Of a stretch of DNA of 64,000 bases, positions 1 through 8,327 are shown piece after piece. The stretch is from assembly GCA_002256205.1 (NCBI GenBank), contig NKIW01000002.1, positions 310,001 through 374,000 of the forward strand, written 5' to 3'. Positions within the stretch are counted from its first letter, which is position 1, and the number at the start of each line of letters is the position of its first letter. Source of the DNA: Rhizobiales bacterium PAR1. Its GTDB lineage: Bacteria; Pseudomonadota; Alphaproteobacteria; Rhizobiales; Beijerinckiaceae. The notes beneath the pieces are model-generated. The model was not told the DNA's origin, searched no databases, and was given only the letters and a program-made list of their open reading frames with translations. A program made the translations under genes and the position numbers.

Positions 1-1311
1 CGTCCCGGTCTTGTCGAAGGCCACCGCCGTGATATCGGCCCCCGCTTCGAGCGCTGCATGATCGGCAAGGATCAGCCCGCGCCGCGCTGCCGCGCTCGCT
101 CCGGCGACCAGCGCAATCGGCGTCGCAAGCCCAAGCGCGCAAGGACAGGCGACCACAAGCACAGAGGTCGCAATGAGGAGCGCACGTTCAAGCCCGGCCC
201 CTGCCAGAAGCCAGCCCAGTGCAGTCAGCACGGCGATGCCGACGATAGTGGGCACGAATATCTGTGAGATCCGGTCTACGAGCGAGAGCGAGGGTGCATC
301 GGCAAGCCCGGCATCCTCGATCAGGCGGGCAAGACGTGCGAGCCGCGTCTCGTCCTGAACTGCCCTGACCTCGACCAGCAAAGCCCCGCCCGAAACCCCG
401 GACCCGGCCTGGACGGCGTGACCGATACCGCGAGAGACCGGCAGGCTTTCGCCTGTAAGGCTCGATTCGTCGAGAAATGCGTGTCCCTCCACCACGAGGC
501 CGTCGACGGGGAGAATTGCACCGGGCCGCGCCACAACCTGCATCCCCGGCTGAAGCGGCTCGCGCAGAACCTGCCGCTCAATCGCCCCCTCGCGGATCGT
601 CACTTGATCCGGCAGCATCTCTGCAAGCGCGGTCAGTGCAGCCCCCGCTTCGTGCTTCGCTGCGCGTTCGATCACCTTGCCGACGAGCACAAAGGCGATC
701 ACCGCGACCGAACCCTCGAAATAGAGCGGTGCGCCGTGATGCGCCGAGCCGTCCCAGAGGTGGCGGAGGCTCAGAATGAAGGCTGTCGTCGTGCCGAGCA
801 CCACGAGCACATCCATGTTCGACGTGCCGGACCGTAAGGCGGCATAGGCCCGGTGATAGAACGGCCAGGCGCAGAAGGTCTGCGCGATCAGCGCCAGAGC
901 GAACTGCACCTCCGGCGGAATGACATGACCATGGGCGCTCTGGAAAACCTCGATCCCCATCGCGACCAGGAACGGCAAGGCGATCAGCATGGCCACAAAG
1001 GCTCGCAGGTGCAGCCAGCGGCTCTCCGTCCGCAGCGCAGCATCACGCCGGGCGCGGGTCTCGCGGCGCTCCGCAAGCGTGCCACCGCGCGCAAACCCCT
1101 GATAACCGGCGGAAGCGATCGCAGCGAGTGCAGCGGCAACCGCGACCTTCTCGCCTTGCCCTTCCGGCAGGGTGATCACCGCCCTGTCCTGTGCAAGGTC
1201 AACGACAGCCTGCTCGATATCGGGCACACGCGAAAGCACGCGCTCAATCCGCTGCGCGCAGGCAGCGCAGGTCATTCCTGAGATATCGATCGAAATGCGG
1301 GTCGTTGTCAT
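1..1311 (-). CDS. copA: Copper-translocating P1B-type ATPase, N-terminal part (3' end outside window)
   Basis: Inner-membrane ATP-driven pump that exports Cu(I) from the cytoplasm. The visible 437 residues carry one N-terminal heavy-metal-associated domain with GMTCAAC at residues 12-18, several hydrophobic segments, the actuator-loop TGES near residue 286, the membrane CPC triad at about 389-391 (within ACPCALGLATP) and the start of the phosphorylation motif, DKTGT, at 433-437 exactly at the window edge. The reading frame is open to position 1, so the P- and N-domains lie outside. The ATG at 1309-1311 is chosen because the metal-binding domain follows directly. It is divergent from a MarR gene. 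The CPC and CAAC motifs favour copper over zinc or cadmium; silver is possible. Confidence 0.93.
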   Translation of the reverse strand, partial: MTTTRISIDISGMTCAACAQRIERVLSRVPDIEQAVVDLAQDRAVITLPEGQGEKVAVAAALAAIASAGYQGFARGGTLAERRETRARRDAALRTESRWLHLRAFVAMLIALPFLVAMGIEVFQSAHGHVIPPEVQFALALIAQTFCAWPFYHRAYAALRSGTSNMDVLVVLGTTTAFILSLRHLWDGSAHHGAPLYFEGSVAVIAFVLVGKVIERAAKHEAGAALTALAEMLPDQVTIREGAIERQVLREPLQPGMQVVARPGAILPVDGLVVEGHAFLDESSLTGESLPVSRGIGHAVQAGSGVSGGALLVEVRAVQDETRLARLARLIEDAGLADAPSLSLVDRISQIFVPTIVGIAVLTALGWLLAGAGLERALLIATSVLVVACPCALGLATPIALVAGASAAARRGLILADHAALEAGADITAVAFDKTGT

Positions 1312-1366
1312 TGTCTTGTCATGGAACTGTGACGAACAAGCAGGAGTTGATGTGAGGAACTGTATG

Positions 1367-1386
1367 GCACTCCTGCAAGAGAGTGC
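1367..1386. promoter_or_regulatory. Inverted repeat between copper ATPase and MarR genes
   Basis: GCACTC, an 8-base spacer and GAGTGC form a perfect 6+6 inverted repeat in the divergent intergenic region, 56 bases upstream of the ATPase start. It could be an operator for the adjacent MarR protein or for an unlinked copper sensor. The arms are short, so chance is possible. Confidence 0.3.
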
Positions 1387-1493
1387 TGCAAGTGCATCCG
1401 CCACATCGGAAGATGCAAGAAAAAAGGGTTGTTGCCATCGGGTCCTTGTGGCCTCCTGAAGAAGGCGCATCCCCTGTTGCCGGGAGATAAGGC

Positions 1494-1985
1494 ATGAAAC
1501 ATCCAGGACGCAAATCCATCGCATTCCAGCTCATGCTGGCTGCGCGCCTTCACCGGACGCGGACGGCGATCATGCTGGCCGAAATCGGCCTCTTTCCAGG
1601 GCAGGAGCAGGCCCTACAGGTGCTCGCACAGCACGCCGATGGCATGACCATGGGGGAACTCTCGCGCACCCTGCACGTCCGGCCGCCTACGGCCTCCAAG
1701 ACCATTGCCCGCCTCACCGCCCAGAACCTTGTCGAACGCGAGAGCAATACGCCGGACGGGCGCGTCGTTCGTGTCGCACTGACGGATCTGGGCAAGGAAA
1801 AGCTCGCCCGGATCGACGCGATGACCGAGGAACTCGAAGAGGAACTCAACGACCTCTTTGATACCAAGGATGCCAAGCGGCTGCGCAAGGCTCTGCGCCG
1901 TATCGTCAAGCATCTTGGTGGCCAGCAAGACCCCGACAGCGTCGCCGCCACGCTCGGCGATGATGAGGCCGACGACGAGGAATAA
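1494..1985 (+). CDS. MarR-family transcriptional regulator
   Basis: A 163-residue winged-helix DNA-binding protein. The central part (about residues 40-100) has the MarR layout: a helix-turn-helix segment with MGELSRTLHVRPPTASKTI, followed by the wing NTPDGRVVRVALTDLGKEK. The C-terminus is strongly acidic (DDEADDEE), which is unusual for the family. A ribosome site GGGAG lies 9 bases before the ATG. It is divergent from the copper ATPase and upstream of a dehydrogenase on the same strand. MarR proteins usually bind palindromes near their own promoter and respond to small ligands or oxidation; the ligand cannot be read from sequence. Control of the ATPase is inference from position only. Confidence 0.88.
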   Translation: MKHPGRKSIAFQLMLAARLHRTRTAIMLAEIGLFPGQEQALQVLAQHADGMTMGELSRTLHVRPPTASKTIARLTAQNLVERESNTPDGRVVRVALTDLGKEKLARIDAMTEELEEELNDLFDTKDAKRLRKALRRIVKHLGGQQDPDSVAATLGDDEADDEE

Positions 1986-2111
1986 CGCTGGATGATAAAT
2001 CAAGGCTGCATACTGCATCCATGATTGAAGTTTTGGGCGCATCAGGCTCTACTCGGAGGCAAGCAGGTTCGGCGAGTTAGCCGGGCCGTATAAATTTGCC
2101 TCTGAGGGAGA

Positions 2112-3089
2112 ATGCCTGTGTCGAAGTTCGAAGTGCTGATCACCGGTCAGGTCATGCCGCTGATCCGGGAGGGGCTCGAAGCCCATTTCACCGTGCACAA
2201 GCTCTATGAAATGACCGACAAGGAGGCCTTCATTGCCTCGCATGGCGCAAAAATTCGCGGCATGGTCGGCGGGGCCGGGCATGGCAAGATCGACGGTGCC
2301 TTCATGGGCCGCTTCCCCAACCTCCAGATCGTCGGCAACTTCGGCGTCGGCTATGACGGCGTTGACGCCAAGTGGGCAGGCGAACATGGCATCATCGTCA
2401 CCAACACCCCGGATGTGCTGACCGACGAGGTTGCAGACCTCGCGATGGGCCTCCTGATCTCGACCGTGCGCCGCCTGCCACAGGCGGATCGCTATGTCCG
2501 CGATGGCAAGTGGCTCAGCCAAGGCAATTTCCCGCTCACGGGCTCGCTGCGCGAGAAGAAGATGGGCATCCTCGGGCTTGGCCGCATCGGCGGCGCGATT
2601 GCCCGCCGTGCCGAAGCCTTTGGCCTCAGCCTCGCCTATCACAGCCGCTCGCCGAAGCTCGACGTGCCCTACACCTATTACGCCTCGCTGGTCGACATGG
2701 CGCGCGATGTCGACATCCTGATGGTGATCGCACCGGGCGGCGAATCCACCCGCAACATCGTCAACCGTGCGGTGATGGAAGCGCTCGGCCCTGCCGGCAT
2801 CCTCATCAACGTCGCGCGCGGCACGCTGGTCGACGAGCCGGTGATGGTGGAGCTGCTGAAGTCTGGCAAGCTCGGCGCGGCAGGTCTCGATGTCTTCGAG
2901 AAAGAACCGACCGTGCCGACCGATCTTTTTGCGCTCGAGAATGTCGTGCTGTTGCCGCACGTCGGCTCGGGCTCGCATTATACCCGCAACAAGATGGGCC
3001 AGCTTGTGGTCGACAATATCGTGCAATTCTCGGAAGGGCGTGGCCCGATTACACCGGTTGCGGAAACACCCTGGCCGCTCAAAGGCTAA
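2112..3089 (+). CDS. D-isomer-specific 2-hydroxyacid dehydrogenase
   Basis: A cytoplasmic NAD(P)H-dependent oxidoreductase of 325 residues, the usual length for glyoxylate/hydroxypyruvate reductase relatives. The Rossmann motif GLGRIGG is at about 155-161. The catalytic triad is complete: Arg236 (NVARG), Glu265 (FEKEP) and His283 (LPHVGS). Substrates in this family are 2-keto acids such as glyoxylate, hydroxypyruvate or sugar-derived keto acids. The ATG follows a GAGGGAG ribosome site. The gene ends shortly before a hairpin terminator and is convergent with a DenD-type dehydrogenase, in a neighbourhood that looks like sugar-acid catabolism. The exact substrate is not determinable. Confidence 0.9.
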   Translation: MPVSKFEVLITGQVMPLIREGLEAHFTVHKLYEMTDKEAFIASHGAKIRGMVGGAGHGKIDGAFMGRFPNLQIVGNFGVGYDGVDAKWAGEHGIIVTNTPDVLTDEVADLAMGLLISTVRRLPQADRYVRDGKWLSQGNFPLTGSLREKKMGILGLGRIGGAIARRAEAFGLSLAYHSRSPKLDVPYTYYASLVDMARDVDILMVIAPGGESTRNIVNRAVMEALGPAGILINVARGTLVDEPVMVELLKSGKLGAAGLDVFEKEPTVPTDLFALENVVLLPHVGSGSHYTRNKMGQLVVDNIVQFSEGRGPITPVAETPWPLKG

Positions 3090-3105
3090 ACCAGCGACAA
3101 TATGC

Positions 3106-3133
3106 AAAAGGCCGGGTTTCCCCAGCCTTTTTT
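3106..3133 (+). terminator. Rho-independent terminator after the hydroxyacid dehydrogenase
   Basis: The arms AAAAGGC and GCCTTTT flank a loop that contains a further GGG/CCC pairing. The right arm runs into a T stretch. It starts 17 bases after the stop codon and, with A on one side and T on the other, could work in both directions. Confidence 0.75.
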
Positions 3134-3162
3134 GTCACTCAATCTCTTCCCAGCGTAGCGAA

Positions 3163-3223
3163 GGCAAGGCCGAAAGGCCGCCCGAGCTTGTGCGAGGAGC
3201 CTACCGAAGGGGCGGAAACCCCT
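3163..3223. repeat. Two small intergenic hairpins
   Basis: Two GC-rich hairpins sit between the convergent dehydrogenase genes. The first is GGCC-GAAA-GGCC with outer GGC/GCC arms (3163-3182). The second is AGGGG-CGGAAA-CCCCT (3208-3223). They look like REP-type intergenic palindromes or a reverse-strand transcription stop; no function is claimed. Confidence 0.4.
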
Positions 3224-3234
3224 CGAGAAGAAAA

Positions 3235-3264
3235 CTCACACGATCTTGCCTCACACGATCTTGC
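3235..3264 (-). repeat. Perfect 15-bp tandem duplication containing the stop codon of the DenD-type gene
   Basis: CTCACACGATCTTGC occurs twice without a gap (3235-3249 and 3250-3264). On the coding (minus) strand each unit reads GGC AAG ATC GTG TGA, so the last four codons and the stop are repeated downstream of the real stop. See the related arrays after asd and gapR. Confidence 0.95.
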
Positions 3265-4231
3265 CGCCGAGTTCGTCGTCGATATGCACCTTGAGAATAT
3301 CCTCGAAGGTAGCCTCGGCACGGAAACCAAGTGCCACGGAGCGCTTCGCATCGAAATTGCGCGGCCAACCAGCGACGATCTTCTCGATCACCGGATCGCG
3401 CTCGCGCTTGATACGGGCGACAACCTTCTCGCCGCCGACTTTGCGCAACGCCTCAATCTGCTGCCCCACGGTGCAGGCAAGGCCCGGCATGGTGAGGTTG
3501 CGGCGCGGGCCGACCTTCGCGCCATCGATGCTCGCGGCATGGATCAGGAAGCCGACGGCCGCGCGGGGGCTCGCGTGCCAATGCATGACATCTTCCGAAA
3601 CCGGTAGCACCGCTTCCTTGCCCGCGAGCGGCTCGCGGCAAATGTTGGAGAAAAAGCCTGAAGCCGCCTTGTTCGGCAGGCCCGGACGCACGCAAATCGT
3701 CGGCAGGCGAATGCCGATACCATCGAAGAAACCACGCCGGGTATAATCCGCCAGAAGCAACTCACCGATGGCCTTCTGCGTGCCATAGCTCGTCAGCGGG
3801 GTAGTGAAAAACTCGTCACCAATCGCCTGCGGGAACGGCGCGCCGAACACCGCAATCGACGAGGTGAAGACCACGCGCGGGCAATAGCCATCGCCGATGC
3901 GGCGGATGGCATCGAAGAGCGCGCGGGTGCCATCGAGATTGATGCGATAGCCCTTCTCGAAATCGGCCTCCGCCTCGCCCGAAACAATCGCCGCGAGATG
4001 GAAAATCACATCAGGGCGCGAGGAGATGAGCTTCTCCGCCGCACCGGGCAGTGAGAAATCCGAGGCGTGGCATTCGGAGCCGAAAGGCGCGCCAGCCGGA
4101 GCCACGGGTGCCACGATATCATGCAGAACCGCATGGGAAATCGGGATGCCGCCGATGCGGGCGTCTTTCGCCAACCGTTCGGCCAGCTTGCGGCCGACCA
4201 TGCCGGCGGCACCGAGAATAAGGATTTTCAT
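3251..4231 (-). CDS. NAD-dependent epimerase/dehydratase, D-erythronate dehydrogenase (DenD) type
   Basis: A 326-residue extended short-chain dehydrogenase. The N-terminal nucleotide motif GAAGMVG is at 7-13 and the catalytic Tyr149-X3-Lys153 pair is in SYGTQK. The family oxidises four-carbon sugar acids such as D-erythronate, or closely related sugars. The start at 4231 (MKILIL) is chosen over an upstream ATG because GAGGG lies 7 bases before it and the Rossmann strand follows directly. The stop region is tandemly duplicated (3235-3264). It lies between two other dehydrogenase genes near a sugar-acid dehydratase, which supports a role in acid-sugar catabolism. Assignment to DenD itself is from overall resemblance, not from a diagnostic residue. 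Confidence 0.82.
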   Translation of the reverse strand: MKILILGAAGMVGRKLAERLAKDARIGGIPISHAVLHDIVAPVAPAGAPFGSECHASDFSLPGAAEKLISSRPDVIFHLAAIVSGEAEADFEKGYRINLDGTRALFDAIRRIGDGYCPRVVFTSSIAVFGAPFPQAIGDEFFTTPLTSYGTQKAIGELLLADYTRRGFFDGIGIRLPTICVRPGLPNKAASGFFSNICREPLAGKEAVLPVSEDVMHWHASPRAAVGFLIHAASIDGAKVGPRRNLTMPGLACTVGQQIEALRKVGGEKVVARIKRERDPVIEKIVAGWPRNFDAKRSVALGFRAEATFEDILKVHIDDELGGKIV

Positions 4232-4280
4232 GGGTTTTCCCTCAAGATTTTTTGACGCCAGAATTTCTGACATAGTGTCT

Positions 4281-4308
4281 TCACGCGAACCGGTTTCGCT
4301 TCGCGTGA
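4281..4308. repeat. Palindromic intergenic element (TCACGCGAA/TTCGCGTGA)
   Basis: A perfect 9+9 inverted repeat with the loop CCGGTTTCGC lies between the SDR and DenD-type genes. The core GCGAACCGG followed by CTTCGC is shared with the element at 43084-43133, which suggests a dispersed family of intergenic palindromes. It could also stop transcription from the SDR gene, but it has no T tail. Confidence 0.65.
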
Positions 4309-4317
4309 GATTGGCCG

Positions 4318-5064
4318 TCAGAGCGCGAAACCACCGTCCGCGAGGTGAATCTGGCCTGTTGTGTAGCTCGCCTCATCCGAGCCAAGATAGACCGCGAGCA
4401 TGGCGATTTCCTCGGCCTTACCGAGCCGGCCCATCGGCTGGCGATCAATAAACGCCTGCCGCACCGCCTCCAGCGTCTGGCCCGAGGCCTTGGCCTGATC
4501 GGCAATGCGCTGGTCGAGCGAAGGTGACTGGATCGTACCGGGGCAGATGGCGTTGGCGCGTACGCCCTTCTTGATGAAATCCGCTGCAATCGCCTTCGTC
4601 AGGCCAATCACCGCCGCCTTGGTCGCACCGTAGACATAGCGGTTCGGAATGCCGCGCACGGAGCCGGCACCCGAGGCGATATTGACAATCGAGCCCTTGC
4701 CTGCGGTCAACATGCCCGGCAGGAACGCCTTGGTCATACGGTGCATCGACTTCACGTTGAGATCGAACGAGAAATCCCACGCCTTGTCATCGCATTCAAG
4801 GATCGAGCCGTGGTGCACGAAGCCGGCGGCATTGACGAGAATATCGATGGTCCCGACCTTCTCGGCGAATTTAGCGACCGCCTTGTCGTTGAGCACGTCG
4901 AGCTTGCTCTTCTTGGCCTTGGCGATTCCTTCGAGCGCGTCTCGGTTGAGGTCGGTCGCATACACCGTTGCACCCTCGGCCACAAAGGCCTCGGCGATGG
5001 CGCGCCCGATGCCTGCCCCAGCCGCCGTGACAACCGCCACCTTGCCCTTCAAACGTCCAGCCAT
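4318..5064 (-). CDS. Short-chain dehydrogenase/reductase, BDH2-like
   Basis: A 248-residue classical SDR. The cofactor motif TAAGAGIG is at 13-20, NAAG follows, and the catalytic residues Ser131 (NIAS) and Tyr145-X3-Lys149 (YGATK) are present. The stretch VHHGSILECDDKAWDFS resembles the BDH2 group, which includes cytosolic 3-hydroxybutyrate dehydrogenase and 2-keto-3-deoxy-L-fuconate dehydrogenase. The start at 5064 (MAGRLKGK) is preceded by AAGGAG at a 9-base spacing, better than an upstream codon. It is co-directional with the DenD-type gene downstream. Given the neighbouring sugar-acid dehydratase, a keto-deoxy sugar acid substrate is a reasonable inference. Confidence 0.85.
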   Translation of the reverse strand: MAGRLKGKVAVVTAAGAGIGRAIAEAFVAEGATVYATDLNRDALEGIAKAKKSKLDVLNDKAVAKFAEKVGTIDILVNAAGFVHHGSILECDDKAWDFSFDLNVKSMHRMTKAFLPGMLTAGKGSIVNIASGAGSVRGIPNRYVYGATKAAVIGLTKAIAADFIKKGVRANAICPGTIQSPSLDQRIADQAKASGQTLEAVRQAFIDRQPMGRLGKAEEIAMLAVYLGSDEASYTTGQIHLADGGFAL

Positions 5065-5139
5065 AACTTCAGTCTCCTTGAGAAAAAACAAAGGTGGAAA
5101 GCGCGATGGTCCGGTCCTCCGGCACCCGCGCGCAAAAAA

Positions 5140-5598
5140 TCAATCGACGCGCGAAACCGCTTTGTTCATGTGCACGATGGTGCGGTCCGGCAGGGCTTCC
5201 AGCCGGGCGATCCGGAAGCCGTGGCGCGTATACCAGGTGATGTTCCGCCCGAGTTTCTCGCCGGTGTAGAGCGTGAGCTGGGTGAGGCCGAGGTCGTGCG
5301 CGCGCTTTTCTGCGTAAGCAAGAAGGCGGCTGCCGAGCCCCGTCTCGCGCGCTTTCGGCGCCACCGCAATACTCCAGATCAGCAGTGCTTCTCCGTCGAT
5401 TTCGAGAATGAGCACCCCGTCGAGCCGATGATGCGTCTCCGCCAGCCAGCACTCCTTCTCGGCAATGACCTCCTGATAGTCGGCCAACAAGGGAAGAGGC
5501 TCGACACCCAGCACAGCACGGTTTCCGTCATAGGCCTCACGCTGGAAGGCCGTGACAGCAGCAACATCGCGAGGCTCGGCGCGGCGAACGACCAACAT
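5140..5598 (-). CDS. GNAT-family N-acetyltransferase
   Basis: A 152-residue single-domain acetyltransferase. The acetyl-CoA pyrophosphate-binding segment is seen in ARETGLGSRLLAYAEKRA, followed by the LYTGEKLGRNITWYTRHGF end of the fold, common in small GNATs. It follows the next GNAT gene with overlap or near-overlap: a GTG at 5604 would overlap that gene's stop by 4 bases, while the ATG at 5598 sits after a GGGGGG ribosome site and is preferred. The acceptor substrate is unknown. Two GNAT genes in tandem after a dehydratase suggest one transcript. Confidence 0.8.
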   Translation of the reverse strand: MLVVRRAEPRDVAAVTAFQREAYDGNRAVLGVEPLPLLADYQEVIAEKECWLAETHHRLDGVLILEIDGEALLIWSIAVAPKARETGLGSRLLAYAEKRAHDLGLTQLTLYTGEKLGRNITWYTRHGFRIARLEALPDRTIVHMNKAVSRVD

Positions 5599-5600
5599 GC

Positions 5601-6287
5601 TCACCCCCCTTTGGAACCTGCGACCTCGGCAGCCGAAAGTGCGGCTTTCTGCCGTCCCTCAGCATCGAAATTGGCAGGGTCGAGCCAGGCATCAAAGCGC
5701 GCGCGCAACGCGGGCCATTCGCTATCGATCATCGAGAACCACGCGGTATCGCGGTTCTTGCCCTTGGCGACCATGTGCTGACGAAAAAGGCCTTCATAGG
5801 TAAAGCCGAAGCGCGACGCGGCCCGCTTGGAAGGCAGGTTGTCGTTATTGCACTTCCACTCGAAGCGGCGATACCCCAAGTCCTCGAAGGCGTGTTTTGC
5901 AAAAAGATACAAAGCCTCGGTTGCCACCCGGCTCCGCGCAATCGGCGGCCCCCAATGGATCGAGCCGATCTCGATGACGCCATGGGCATTGTCGATGCGC
6001 ATGAAATCCTGCCGCCCGCCGATGACGCCGGTTTCCCGGTCGACAACGACACCGCACAGGATATCCGTGCGCTTGGCTTTCGCCTCGATCCACGTCTGGA
6101 AATCACCCCGGCTCATCGAGGTTTCGAAGAGATAGAGATGATCGTTCTCGGCGCTTTCCCCCATCAACGCCGCGAAAAGCCCGTCCGCGTGGCGGACGGG
6201 GTCGAGCGGTTCGAGACGCGCATAATGCCCCTCCAGCACCTGACGTGCCGGAGAAGGGCGCGGTGTCCAATTGGACAGATCCATCAT
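5601..6287 (-). CDS. GNAT-family N-acetyltransferase, RimJ/RimL type
   Basis: A 228-residue protein of the longer RimL-like type (Acetyltransf_3). It opens with GHYARLEPLDPVRHADGLF, then GVIGGRQDFMRIDNAHGVIEIGSIHWGPP, then RRFEWKCNNDNLPSKRAASRFGF and the closing LFRQHMVAKGKNRDTAWFS. These are typical of enzymes that acetylate protein N-termini or small amines. The start at 6287 follows AGGAAA and lies 8 bases after the stop of the upstream dehydratase; a second ATG at 6284 is equally possible. The 3' end overlaps or abuts the next GNAT, indicating an operon. Confidence 0.82.
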   Translation of the reverse strand: MMDLSNWTPRPSPARQVLEGHYARLEPLDPVRHADGLFAALMGESAENDHLYLFETSMSRGDFQTWIEAKAKRTDILCGVVVDRETGVIGGRQDFMRIDNAHGVIEIGSIHWGPPIARSRVATEALYLFAKHAFEDLGYRRFEWKCNNDNLPSKRAASRFGFTYEGLFRQHMVAKGKNRDTAWFSMIDSEWPALRARFDAWLDPANFDAEGRQKAALSAAEVAGSKGG

Positions 6288-6294
6288 GCGTTTC

Positions 6295-8154
6295 CTAGTG
6301 GTTGTCGCGCGGCGTGCCATAGGTGCGGATGATCCGCTTGTATTTGGTCGCAGGCTTCAGCGTCATACCCTCGGCCAGACCATCGACCATGCGGCGCTGG
6401 ATATCCTGCCAAGGGGACTGGCTCTTGGGATACTTGTAGCCACCACTGGCCTTGAGCTCGGCGCGGCGGGCATCAAATTCCGAATCGGAAATCAGGATAT
6501 TCGCTGTCCGCTTCATCAAATCGATGCGAATGCGGTCGCCGGTCTTGAGCACCGCGAGCCCGCCGCCAACCGCCGCTTCCGGCGTCGCGTTGAGGATCGA
6601 CGGCGTATAGGACGTGCCGGACTGACGCCCGTCGCCGACGCAGGGCAGCGCGGTGATGCCCTTGTTGAGCAGATATGCCGGCGGGCGCATGTTCACAACT
6701 TCTGCCGCACCGGGATAACCGATGGGGCCGGTGCCGCGCATGAAGAGGATCGCATCTTCGCCCATCTTCAGCTTCGGATCGTCGATACGGTGATGGTAAT
6801 CTTCCGGCCCATCAAACACGAAGGCGACCCCTTCGAAGGCCATCGGGTCCTTCGGGTTTTCGAGATAGCGCTTGCGGAACTCCTCCGAGATCACGCTGGT
6901 CTTCATGATGGCGGAGTCGAAGAGATTGCCGGAGAGATTGAGGAAGCCGGATTTCGCCTTCATCGGCGCGTCGAACGCCTTGATGACCGCGCGATCCTCG
7001 GTGAACTTGCCCTTATTGTTCTCGCCGAAGGTCTTGCCGTTAACCGTCATCGCGTCCTCATGAATGAGGCCCTTCGCGATGAGTTCGGCCACGACGGCCG
7101 GCACGCCACCGGCGCGGTGATATTCCTCGGCGAGGTATTCGCCCGCCGGCTGGAGGTTCACCAACAGCGGGATTTCATAGCCCACCTTGTCCCAGTCGTT
7201 GTTGTCGAGCGGCACGCCGAGGTGCTTGGCGATGGCATTGAGGTGGATCGGCGCATTGGTCGAACCGCCGATCGCCGAGTTGACGCGAATCGCGTTCTCG
7301 AACGCCTTGCGCGTCATGATCTTCGAGGGACGAAGGTCTTCCCACACCATCTCGACGATGCGGCGGCCGGTCTCGTAGGCGCATTGACCGCGTTCGCGAT
7401 AGGGCGCCGGGATCGAGGCGGAACCCGGCAGGCTCATGCCGAGCGCTTCGGCTAGGCTGTTCATGGTTGAGGCCGTGCCCATGGTGTTGCAATGCCCGGT
7501 CGAGGGCGCGGAAGACGCCACGAGATCAACCATTTCGTCCTGAGTGATTTCACCACGCGCGAGCATCTCGCGGGCGCGCCAGGCCACCGTGCCGGAGCCG
7601 GCACGTTCACCCTTGAACCAGCCGTTGAGCATCGGCCCGACGTTCATCGAAATCGCTGGCATATCGACCGTCGCCGCTGCCATCAGGCAGGCGGGGGTAG
7701 TCTTGTCGCAGCCCGTCGTCAGCACCACGCCATCGAGCGGATAGCCGTAGAGCAACTCGACGAGCCCGAGATAGGCGAGGTTACGGTCGAGCGTTGCGGA
7801 GGGGCGCTTGCCGGTTTCCTGAATGGGATGCACCGGAAATTCCATTGCAATGCCGCCCGCCTCCCGAATGCCCTCACGGATGCGCTTCGCGAGTTCAAGG
7901 TGATGCCGGTTGCACGGCGAAAGATCCGAGCCGGTCTGCGCGATGCCGATGATCGGCTTGCCCGATTGAAGCTCTTCGCGCGTCAGCCCGAAGTTGAGAT
8001 AGCGCTCGAGATAGAGCCCGGTCATCTCGGGATTGGCGGGGTTGTCGAACCAGTCACGGGAACGCAGGCGCGCGATCTTGGCTTTCGACGGCAAGGACTT
8101 CGATGGCTTCTTGGACAAAGCGGCACCCTGTTTTGGCCGGCTCCGGCATGGCAC
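6295..8154 (-). CDS. IlvD/Edd-family sugar-acid dehydratase (D-xylonate dehydratase type)
   Basis: An iron-sulfur dehydratase of 619 residues. Cysteines expected to hold the [2Fe-2S] cluster are at 81 (DLSPCNRHH), 147 ([11 protein letters not shown]) and 220 (STGHC), with the magnesium-binding Asp148-Lys149 next to Cys147. The N-terminal RSRDWFDNP and GLYLERYLN segments and the [10 protein letters not shown] stretch recall D-xylonate and L-arabonate dehydratases rather than housekeeping IlvD, which is somewhat shorter and lacks this start. The reaction is removal of water from a sugar acid to a 2-keto-3-deoxy acid. The GTG start at 8154 is uncertain; a TTG at 8118 with AGGG upstream is an alternative. 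It heads a minus-strand unit with two GNATs. Confidence 0.87.
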   Translation of the reverse strand: MPCRSRPKQGAALSKKPSKSLPSKAKIARLRSRDWFDNPANPEMTGLYLERYLNFGLTREELQSGKPIIGIAQTGSDLSPCNRHHLELAKRIREGIREAGGIAMEFPVHPIQETGKRPSATLDRNLAYLGLVELLYGYPLDGVVLTTGCDKTTPACLMAAATVDMPAISMNVGPMLNGWFKGERAGSGTVAWRAREMLARGEITQDEMVDLVASSAPSTGHCNTMGTASTMNSLAEALGMSLPGSASIPAPYRERGQCAYETGRRIVEMVWEDLRPSKIMTRKAFENAIRVNSAIGGSTNAPIHLNAIAKHLGVPLDNNDWDKVGYEIPLLVNLQPAGEYLAEEYHRAGGVPAVVAELIAKGLIHEDAMTVNGKTFGENNKGKFTEDRAVIKAFDAPMKAKSGFLNLSGNLFDSAIMKTSVISEEFRKRYLENPKDPMAFEGVAFVFDGPEDYHHRIDDPKLKMGEDAILFMRGTGPIGYPGAAEVVNMRPPAYLLNKGITALPCVGDGRQSGTSYTPSILNATPEAAVGGGLAVLKTGDRIRIDLMKRTANILISDSEFDARRAELKASGGYKYPKSQSPWQDIQRRMVDGLAEGMTLKPATKYKRIIRTYGTPRDNH

Positions 8155-8297
8155 CGGAACGGGGCTGTTTCCTCCGGTCGGACTTCAAACGCATCGCAAA
8201 ACGACGCGACGCAGCCCGATCATTGATCTTATGGGGAAGATCGCCCATCGTGGGCTTGAAAATCAAGCACGAACCCGCGATCACGTGTAGATAAAAA

Positions 8298-8308
8298 TAT
8301 ACAGTATA
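8298..8308. promoter_or_regulatory. TATAC-A-GTATA palindrome between dehydratase and aminotransferase
   Basis: A perfect 11-base palindrome lies 20 bases before the aminotransferase start and 143 bases before the dehydratase start. Cores of the GTATAC type are common in GntR/FCD-regulator operators for sugar acids. No GntR gene is in this window, so the regulator is unidentified. Confidence 0.45.
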
Positions 8309-8327
8309 CCGAAATCAGGAAATGCCC

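Noticed and set aside
2049-3107. A 352-codon minus-strand frame opposite the hydroxyacid dehydrogenase
   Set aside because: The protein is His/Arg/Asp-rich with no recognisable domain, and the opposite frame has complete catalytic motifs. It is a high-GC antisense shadow.
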